Below are positions 45,585 to 54,303 of a stretch of 64,000 nt of DNA, piece by piece. The stretch covers positions 200,071 to 264,070 of the forward strand of contig JAXIVH010000080.1 of NCBI GenBank assembly GCA_036785325.1. Reading direction: 5' to 3'. The notes under the pieces are model-generated. The model had not been told where the DNA came from, did not search any database, and saw only the letters and a program-made list of their open reading frames with translations. The stretch is from Urophycis tenuis. Lineage: Eukaryota > Chordata > Actinopteri > Gadiformes > Phycidae. Within the stretch, counting starts at the first letter, position 1. Every line of letters begins with the position of its first letter. The translations under genes were made by a program, and so were the position numbers.

Positions 45585-45875
45585 TGTACACCTGGCCCAG
45601 CTCACCTGAGTACGCCTGGCCCAATTTACCTGGAGCTAACTAGAGTTAGCACCCTACCTGGCCCAGCTCACCTGAGTACGCCTGGCCCAATTTACCTGGA
45701 GCTAACTAGAGTTAGCACCCTACCTGGCCCAGCTCACCTGAGTACGCCTGGCCCAATTTACCTGGAGCTAACTAGAGTTAGCACCCTACCTGGCCCAGCT
45801 CACCTGAGTACGCCTGGCCCAATTTACCTGGAGCTAACTAGAGTTAGCACCCTACCTGGTCCAGCTCACCTGGCC
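45585..45875. repeat. 66-bp tandem repeat, about 4.3 copies
   Basis: Units start GCCCAGCTCACCTGAGTACG at 45661, 45727 and 45793, exactly 66 bp apart and nearly identical, so the duplication is recent. Confidence 0.95.
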
Positions 45876-46552
45876 CATTGGGAGAACAAGGTTACAAAAG
45901 CAATAAACCACTCATTAAATACATTACATTACTACAGGTATAATATATGTACTATATGTAAGGAATAAATCATTAAACCCCACAGTTACCAACACTGATT
46001 AGATATTAGTTACTCTCATCCATAGCATTATTTTTACATTGATTTCATTTTCTGAAAATCAGACTGTTGTTCATGTTGGATGATCATTGATAAGGCACTG
46101 TTTGAAGGCGGAGGCATCCCGGTATTGAGACATAATGCAAACCCTTGGCAGATGATGAACCAATCAGGATATTAAGTATATAACTATTTGTGTACAAGAA
46201 AGTACTGTGTATAAACAACCTTTGACAGCGACAACATGTACTGTGATAAAGCAATGTAAAAAAAACTTATCCAGTGAAAAAGGACCTCGGTAATTCTTCT
46301 TTTGTTTCAATTAAATGTGATGATGTTGACAAAAAGAGGACACAAATGAATTCTTCTGCAAAGTGAATGTGTTCCGTATTTCATCCTCTGACACAGCTTC
46401 TTCCAAGGAAGCGTTGATATTTAAAAGTGTTTGTCAGCTTATCGTTTCGTCGATCCAAAGCACTGAAACCTCCACAACAGGGGCTTAAAGGGGAGGTGAC
46501 TGATCATGCAATGACATCGTCTTTTTGTTTTTGTATTTGGCAGTCTTAAAAG

Positions 46553-49500
46553 ATGGATCTTTTGGCAGATGTCGCCTTATTGCCTGGTGAAGAGAGAGTT
46601 ATAGGTAAGTTTGCATGTCCTATGTAAGGACATGCACGTTAGGGATAGATCTTCTGTTGTGTGTAACTCATGTTAGCTGAACCTTTTACACTGCTCTTAA
46701 CTCATGGCACTCTTTATCTGATCTCCCTCTTTGTTTTGCGTGCAACAATGAAGTGATGCCACACAAAGATGTAATATAAGTTTGAAGTGTAAAGACACGC
46801 CCGGAGTAAAAGCTTGAGTCACATGGTTATCATCCTTGAGTCCGGCAGTATTGGTCTCAGGAATTAATTGTTGATTTTTAGCTAAAATATTTCTCAAGAC
46901 ACTGATTTCCTCTGCAGACAAGGACATCATTTACATCTGTACATTCAGCGGGGCTGTGAAAGGAAAAGTTTTCATCACCAACTACCGACTCTATTTCAAG
47001 AGCACAGATGCAGTAAGTGACAAAATCAGACGCTCACAGCTAGACTAAGACAAACTTGACAACATTCCCAACTCTGTGCAGGTGTTTCCACCCCGGGCCA
47101 TCCTTAAAAATGTTTGGGTTTGCCGTAACCCAACCGATTCTGTCAATTTAGGACCGACCCAAATATTCCCCTTCCCCCCCCCCTTTTAGTCCGACCAACT
47201 TGCCGGTTGTAAACTTACATTAAGACCGACCGTTTTTTAAAACTCTTCAAACAACTAATGCAACTACAATAAAACCCTTTTAATTATATTTTAGTTAGTA
47301 TCGCATATATAAATTGCCTACATACACACGTAGGCACGTATTTCATCAATGGTTGCACTTGTCTGTTATGATGGCTGCGGCTGCAGTAAAGAAAATGTTC
47401 GGGGTCACCATTCAAAGTTATACAGGTTCAGGCACTGTAGCAATAGGTCCTACATAAAAAAATGCATTGAAATATCTCGACACCGCTATAACGTGACGTG
47501 TCGACTGATGTCAAGGAGACCACTTAACTTTTACGGGTTGGAGACGCAGTCAGGGACGTCACGATGTGCAAATTTGTTTAAATTCATACCGACGTATTCA
47601 CCGTGACCAAAATTGTACTTTTTTTTTTTTTACTTTAAATTTTGGAGAAACCTTTTGGATTGTTACTGCAAACAGCAATATTTTTAAGGATGGCCCCGTT
47701 GGTGGAAACACCTGTCGGGAACACGAGACACTAACTGGTACAAGGACCATGAGCACCCTCTAGTGGAGTGAACCTACATGACCACCAACGCTCGTCACAG
47801 GAGGTGGTGCTGACCCTGGACGTCCCGCTGGGGGTCATCAGTCGGGTGGAGAAGATGGGAGGTGCCTCCAGCAGAGGAGAGAACTCGTACGGTCTGGACA
47901 TCACCTGCAAGGTCTGTGGCGTCTCTGTGATGTCTGTGACCTCTGTGACGCACTAAAGGGTCTGATGTGGAGGAACTTCTATCCTCAAGTCATGCAGGGT
48001 TCCTGAAAGCTGCTATGACATTCAAGAGTTGTGAAGAGAGAGAGCAGAACTAAGCAAATGTCCCCTTCCTCTCTTTGCCTCCCACCCCCTCTGTTTCTCC
48101 ACCATTGAGAAGTCTCTCATTCACGCACCTGTGATTCCCCTGACCAATGAGGGCAGACATCATGACATTTCACTGACTAACAGCTGGCGGACGTCTGGGC
48201 CATTTATAACAAATTATATTTGAGTAGTAGCTCTCAAATCTTCTCTACAGCCCCTAAATATTTAATAATACACAGAGTATTGAAGGGAGCCCTCCTCTTG
48301 ACTTGTGCTTTTAATGCAGGCGCTTCAATGGCTGCGTCTAATGCTCTCCAAGGGTTATGAGACTGTAGAATCACTGAGCCATCGAATTGGAGTTGACTAA
48401 TTATCTTTATTGCATTGTCCCGTCGTCTCGATGAATCAGGACATGAGGAACCTCAAGTTTGCCTTGAAACAAGAAGGCCATAGTCGACGAGACATCTTCG
48501 AGATCCTGGCCAGATACGCCTTCCCCCTGTCACATGGACAGGTAGGCTACATCTCACCCCATCTGCCTTTTATATAACCTGATCTATTCTCTGTTGTTTG
48601 ACCATATGGTTCATATGCAAAGGATTTAAGCCCACCTACCACAATTTGTATATTGGTTATTGTTCTTTTATTGGTTATATTTGGACTGAAAACACCTTTT
48701 CTCTCTGGAAACCTCAAACCCAGCAACTGTTTTCCTACCTGAGTCAGGAGAAGTACGAAGAGAATGGCTGGAGTATTTATAAACCTTTAGAAGAATTCAG
48801 ACGCCAAGTGAGTGGAAACCTGCCGTCTCCCGGATTCATCTACAACCCTGACGTCACACACACTGACCTCTGACCCCTATGTCCCCGCGCTGCCGCCGGG
48901 TCCCCCGAGCGGAGGTTGTCCTCTGACCGACCGTCGTCTTCTGGTTTCCCCCCCCCCCCCCCCCAGGGCTTGCCCAACGACAGGTGGAGGATCACCTTCA
49001 TCAACAAGAACTACGAGCTGTGCGACACGTACCCCACCGTGCTGGCCGTGCCCTACCGCGCCACCGAGGAGGACCTCCGGCGGGTGGCGGCCTTCAGGTC
49101 CAGAGGCCGCATACCTGTGAGTGTCTTGGGGGGGGGGGCCGGGGGGCGGGGGGCGGGGGACTCCAGCGGTCCAGCGGTCACCATCTGGTGGTGGTGGTCG
49201 TGGTGTCTGAGAGGATCCAACTGATCCCACCGTGGCTGTGTGTCATTTTAATCGTGTCATTTTAATCGTGTCATTTTAATCGTGTCATTTTAATCGTGTC
49301 ATTTTAAACGTGTCATTTTAATCGTGTCATTTTAATCGTGTCATTTTTAATCTTTCATTTGCGCTCTTATGTCCTGTCAATGATTTTAAAGCAAATCATT
49401 ATTTTATGCTGCAATCTTTTATCTAGTTTCTCTCTCTTTCTATTTCTCTGTACTTTGTTTTTATTATTAGTGTGTGGGGGGAGAGGGCAATTGTATGTAT

Positions 49501-52500
49501 TGGGTCTTATTTTTATTTCTCAAATTGCATTGTTTTTATGTTCCCAAGTCTTACTGTTAAATGTTTGTTTTATGTAAAGCACATTGAGTTGCCATTGTGT
49601 ATGAAATGCGCTAATCAAATAAAACCACCTTGCCTTGCCCCGCCAGGTGTTGTCGTGGATCCAGAGGGACAACCAGGCGGCCATCTCGCGCTGCAGCCAG
49701 CCCCTGGTGGGCATGTCGGGCAAGAGGAACAAGGACGACGAGCGCTACCTGGAGCTCCTGCGCGAGGCCAACGGCACCACCAAGCTCACCATCTTTGATG
49801 CGCGTCCCAGTGTCAACGCCGTGGCCAACAAGGTCGGGACCCGCGCTCGGCCTTTGCTTTGTCTTCCGGAAGAGCAGTCGAAGCTGTGGCTACCTTGACA
49901 TTTACACTGAACAATTGGAGCATGTTTCAAGCGATGCAGAATATACGAAAAATATATCACATTAGCTGCAAGGATTATGTACAGAAGTCCCCGAGTGTTT
50001 TCAAACCTACACATGTCTTTCAATACTCTCCCTACACTAAAGGGTGGTTCTATCTCCATGTCTCTGGTCCCCAGGCTACAGGGGGAGGCTATGAGGGTGA
50101 TGAATATCAGAATGCAGAACTCATCTTCCTGGACATCCACAACATCCACGTGATGCGGGAGTCCCTGAAGAAGCTCAAAGATATCGTCTACCCCAACGTT
50201 GAGGAGTCTCATTGGCTGTCGAGCCTGGAGTCCACCCACTGGCTGGAGCACATTAAGGTGAAAACCAGACCTGGTGCTTTGTTATGGTTGGGGTGAGGGT
50301 CATGGTTAGGTTGGGGGTCATGGTTAGGGTTAGGTTCATGGTTAGGGTAAAGGGGGCATTTAGCAGACGCTTTTGTCCAAAGCGACTTACAATCAGTACA
50401 TTTGTGGGGTTCGACATGCGGACAGTCGGAGGAGGGGGATCAAGGGGATCGAACCGCCGACCCTAGTTATTGGACGACCTGCTCTGTCCACCCGCTCTAC
50501 CCACTGAGCTGCTGCCGCCCGGGGTGAGGGTCATGGTTAGGATTAGGGTCAAACTACTATATATCACTATACATGTATATCAAACTATATATCATATCAA
50601 AGCTCAGACTCCATTATTCAAACAACACTCAGTACGTTTACATGCAGCAAGAAATTCGAATTTCTAATCGTATAAGACATCGTTCGGACTTTTTAAGTGC
50701 ATGTAAACACCTTAATCCGACCTACTTCGGACCTACTTCGGACATCTCAAAATCGGATAACAACACCTGGATAATTCGTTCATAGTCTGACTTTTAACGG
50801 CATGTATACTCAGCAATCGGATCTGAATCGGATTTTGCATTCTGCGCATGCGCAGTGCCATTCTGCACATGCGCAGCGCCACATAGTATCCAGAGTCAGC
50901 CCATGCTCCGGCTGTTAATCCGACTCTCTGAACGGCATGTATACTCGGACAAGTGATCCGGTCTTACGCATGTCATTATCTGATCCGATCAGAAATTCGA
51001 ATTTCTTGCTGCATGTAAACGTAATGAATGTTGCCTATTCTCTTTTGGGATGTTATTTTTAACATACCTGAGCTAGAGGCCTACTGATGAGGTTAGAATT
51101 TGATCCATGCATGTATTTGAAGTAACACCTGCATTAGCTCAATAAGACATGCCTCAGTAATTGCTAACTTTGGCTCTGGCAGAGCACTGCAATAAAGTAG
51201 AGCCCACGTCACATGGTTTCAAGGCTCTGGCAGAGCACTGCAGTAAAGTAGAGCCCACGTCACATGGTTTCAAGGCTCTGGCAGAGCACTGCAGTAAAGT
51301 AGAGCCCACGTCACATGGTTTCAAGGCTCTGGCAGAGCACTGCAGTAAAGTAGAGGCCACGTCACATGGTTTCAAGGCTCTGGCAGAGCACTGCAGTAAA
51401 GTAGAGCCCACGTCACATGGTTTCAAGGCTCTGGCAGAGCACTGCAGTAAAGTAGAGCCCACGTCACATGGTTTCAAGGCTCTGGCAGAGCACTGCAGTA
51501 AAGTAGAGCCCACGTCACGTGGTTTCAAGGCTCTGGCAGAGCACTGCAGTAAAGTAGAGCCCACGTCACATGGTTTCAAGGCTCTGGCAGAGCACTGCAG
51601 TAAAGTAGAGCCCACGTCACATGGTTTCAAGGCTCTGGCAGAGCACTGCAGTAAAGTAGAGCCCACGTCACATGGTTTCAAGGCTCTGGCAGAGCACTGC
51701 AGTAAAGTAGAGCCCACGTCACATGGTGGAAGGTTGAAGCTTCACTGGGTTTTCTTCCAGCTGGTCTTAGCGGGAGCCATCCGCGTCGCAGACAAAGTCT
51801 CCAGTGGAAAGTCCGTGGTGGTGCACTGCAGTGACGGGTGGGACCGCACGGCCCAGCTCAGCTCTCTGGCCATGCTCATGCTGGACAGCCACTACCGCAC
51901 GCTGCGGGGATTTGAGGTGCGTCACACCCAACCACATTGAACCAATGCATTGTCAGTGAGTTGCCTGATGTTTTCCCAACTCCAGCCGTGCCCCTGTGAT
52001 GAGGGCTTGCCGGGGCCGGCGGTGTGTGTGGGTTGTGAAGACCTTTGGTGACTGTCCTACGTGTGATTATGACTCCTGTCATCCTCATCAACATGATTGT
52101 TGTTAAAGGTATCATATTGGCCTGGACCCAAAGTAAACACTCTGGGCCCACTGCTGTCAGCAGGGTTTAGGTTCGTGCATAAGTCAAGTCAAAGTCAAAG
52201 CCTTTATTGTCATTATATGACGGTGCATACAACGAAATTGGGAATACCTAAAACACAGAAAGAAGAAAAGGAAAATATATGTATATATTTAATGAAACAT
52301 TTTTTTTAAATATATATATGTTCATGTGTTTAGGTACTGATTGAGAAGGAATGGCTAAGCTTTGGCCACAAGTTTGCCTCGGTGAGTATGTTACTTGAGT
52401 CCGTGCTTCATGTTGGCAGTCATGTGTCCTATGTCGGTCCTAGAAGCTGTGTGCCCTTGTGCCTTCCAGAGAATCGGCCACGGGGACAAGAACCACGCCG

Positions 52501-54303
52501 ACCAGGACCGCTCGCCCATCTTTGTGCAGTTCATCGACTGCGTGTGGCAGATGACTAAACAGGTAAGTTTGTTAACAGGGACCATGTATAGAGCAGGTTC
52601 TATACCAGGGTTAGCTAAACAGCTAATTTTGCACCTGTGGTCAAGTCCGCACTGGGGACTCGTCATCATCGCGTGGAGGTTCCGACCGCCCAGAGACCAA
52701 AACCGCTTTGAGTGCAATTGCTCTTCCCTCCCTCTAGTTTCCCACGGCCTTTGAGTTCAACGAGCAATTGCTGGTGACTATCCTGGACCACCTCTACAGC
52801 TGTCGCTTTGGAACCTTCCTGTTCAACTGTGAGAGCACCAGGGAACAAAACGTAGGTGATTCTGAACACAGCAATGGTATACATGTGTATATAAAGGGGC
52901 AGACATTTTGCAGACGCTTTTGTCCAAAGCGACTTCAGTACATTTTGTGGGGTTAGACTTGTGGACAGTTGGAGGAGGTCGATCAAGGGGATCGATCCGC
53001 CGACTCTGCGGTGAGTGGACGACCCACTCTGTCCACCCGCTCTACCTACTGAGCTACTGCCGTCTATACAATATAGACACGTATTACACACTGTTATGTT
53101 AGCAAAGAACCAAGTCTGATGGTTCCCATTGAAATCTTCTGTGGCCTTGAGGCCGATGTGGTTCTGTGCCGTGTGTGGGTCAGCGGTGACTGAGCGTCGG
53201 ACTGTTTTCTCTTGTCTCCTGGTAAAGGAGGTGAGGTCCAAGACGGTGTCACTGTGGTCCTACGTCCATAGCGTCAGCAGCAGCTACCTGAACCCCTTCT
53301 ACACGCCCGAGTCCGGCCGTGTGCTGTACCCCGTGGCCAGCATGCGGCACCTGGAGCTCTGGGTGTCCTACTACATCCGCTGGAATCCACGCATCCGACA
53401 GCAGGTTGGTGGGGGGGGGGGGGGGGGGGGGGGGGGTGAAGGTCACCTGAACGTGAGCTGTCCATCCGTCCAGGAACGTTCTGAGGAAGCATCTCGACTC
53501 GTGTTCTCCGCCTATTTATGTACTAAGGCCCACTTTCATGGTCTTTTCATGACTTCATATAAAGATCTTGTGTTAATTAGATAGAGAATAATAAGCATGG
53601 ATCTATTGGAATGAAAATGAGATAATTACGAGCAAAGTTTTGGATTTTAACTCTGGTTATGCAAGTCGTTTTCCATAGATAGGCATGTTCTTGTCTCATC
53701 CTCCTTGTCTCATCCTTGTCTCCTCCTTGTTGTCTCCTCCTTGTCTCCTCCTTGTTGTCTCCTCCTTGTTGTTTCCTCCTTGTTGTCTGCTCCTTGTCTC
53801 CTCCTTGTTGTCTGTTCCCTGTTGTCTGCTCCTTGTCTCCTCCTTGTTGTCTGCTCCTTGTTGTCTCCCCCTTGTTGTCTGCTCCTTGTCTCCCCCTTGT
53901 TGTCTGTTCCTTGTTGTCTCCTCCTTGTCTCCTCCTTGTTGTTTCCTCCTTGTTGTCTGCTCCTTGTCTCCTCCTTGTTGTCTCCTCCTTGTTGTCTCCC
54001 CCTTGTTGTCTGTTCCTTGTTGTCTCCTCCTTGTTGTTTCCTCCTTGTTGTCTCCTCCTTGTTGTCTCCTCCTTGTTGTCTCCTCCTTGTTGTCTCCTCC
54101 TTGTTGTCTCCTCCTTGCAGCAACAGAGTCCGGTGGAGCAGCGCTACAAGGAGCTGCTGGTCTTGAGGGATGAATACCTGAGGAAGCTGGAAGAGCTCCA
54201 GCTGTCCAACTCCTCTCCGTCGTCTCACATGTCCAACAGCTCCACTCAGCCCACCTCCACCTCCACCACCCAGCAGTACACACACCTCCAGACCCCGTTC
54301 TGA
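46553..54303 (+). CDS. mtm1: Myotubularin (MTM1), 14 coding exons visible, 577 aa
   Basis: Exons: 46553-46604, 46918-47012, 47801-47911, 48440-48541, 48724-48807, 48967-49116, 49647-49832, 50075-50257, 51761-51916, 52334-52381, 52470-52562, 52738-52851, 53228-53404, 54121-54303. Phases agree throughout; 578 codons with TGA. MTM1 is a PI3P/PI(3,5)P2 3-phosphatase of endosomes and muscle triads. PH-GRAM domain at about 15-130 (KDIIYICTFSGAVKG, YRLYFKS, VPLGVISRVEKMGG), phosphatase domain with H343-CSDGWDR-350 and the GHGDKNHAD-DRSPIF block, then a coiled coil (VEQRYKELLVLRDEYLRKLE) and a Ser/Thr/Gln-rich tail ending HLQTPF, close to the human tail. Human MTM1 is 603 aa; about 26 N-terminal residues are missing. 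The ATG at 46553 was used because the best acceptor (GGCAG at 46543) puts an in-frame TAA just before it, but an upstream coding exon is possible. Confidence 0.93.
47079..47714. mobile_element. DNA transposon with ~36-bp terminal inverted repeats
   Basis: Left end CAGGTGTTTCCACCCCGGGC then CATCCTTAAAAATGTT; the right end is its near-exact inverse, finishing GGTGGAAACACCTG at 47714. The 636-bp interior has no recognisable transposase, so it looks like a non-autonomous element. No clear target-site duplication is visible. It sits in the mtm1 intron after exon 46918-47012. Confidence 0.75.
49243..49355. repeat. 14-bp tandem repeat in mtm1 intron
   Basis: About eight copies of CGTGTCATTTTAAT. 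Confidence 0.9.
49555..49640 (+). mobile_element. Retroelement 3' tail just upstream of an mtm1 exon
   Basis: GTAAAGCACATTGAGTTGCC then TGTATGAAATGCGCTAATCA and AATAAAACCACCTTGCCTTG, the usual end of a fish non-LTR element, stopping within about 10 bp of the exon acceptor at 49646. Confidence 0.6.
50352..50521 (-). mobile_element. tRNA-derived SINE in mtm1 intron
   Basis: Minus-strand copy: box A (TAGCTCAGTGG type, here AGCAGCTCAGTGGGTAGAG) near 50510 and box B (GGTTCGATCCC, reverse at about 50446), with the tail GCATTTAGCAGACGCTTTTG and TCCAAAGCGACTTACAA at 50355-50392. Same family as 11263 and 52895. Confidence 0.9.
50630..51025. mobile_element. MITE with ~33-bp terminal inverted repeats in mtm1 intron
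   Basis: Left end ACGTTTACATGCAGCAAGAA then ATTCGAATTTCT (from 50633); the right end is its exact inverse (to about 51021). The interior repeats shorter inverted words (GCATGTAAAC, GGCATGTATACTC) and has no coding sequence. Confidence 0.85.
51170..51728. repeat. 51-bp minisatellite in mtm1 intron, open in frame with the catalytic exon
   Basis: Eleven near-identical copies of GCTCTGGCAGAGCACTGCAG then TAAAGTAGAGCCCACGTCAC and ATGGTTTCAAG. The 51-bp period is a multiple of three and no stop falls in the plus frame that continues through 51760 into exon 51761-51916, nor in one minus frame. Confidence 0.95.
52185..52310 (-). mobile_element. Retroelement 3' tail fragment
   Basis: AAGTCAAGTCAAAGTCAAAG followed by CCTTTATTGTCATTATATGA, similar to 17636, then an AT-rich stretch. 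Non-coding. Confidence 0.5.
52895..53065 (-). mobile_element. tRNA-derived SINE in mtm1 intron
   Basis: Same family and orientation as 50352-50521: tail TTTTGCAGACGCTTTTGTCC then AAAGCGACTT, inverted box B (GGGGATCGATCC) and box A (CTACTGAGCTACTGCCG). Confidence 0.9.
53409..53437. repeat. Poly-G tract after an mtm1 donor
   Basis: About 26 G beginning six bases into the intron that follows exon 53228-53404. Length is likely uncertain in the assembly. Confidence 0.9.
53690..54118. repeat. Pyrimidine minisatellite ending in the last mtm1 acceptor
   Basis: About 30 copies of TTGTTGTCTCCTCC with TCTGCTCC and TCCCCC variants, running without a break into the CCTTGCAG acceptor of the final exon. 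Several frames are open on both strands because the unit lacks stop words. Confidence 0.95.
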
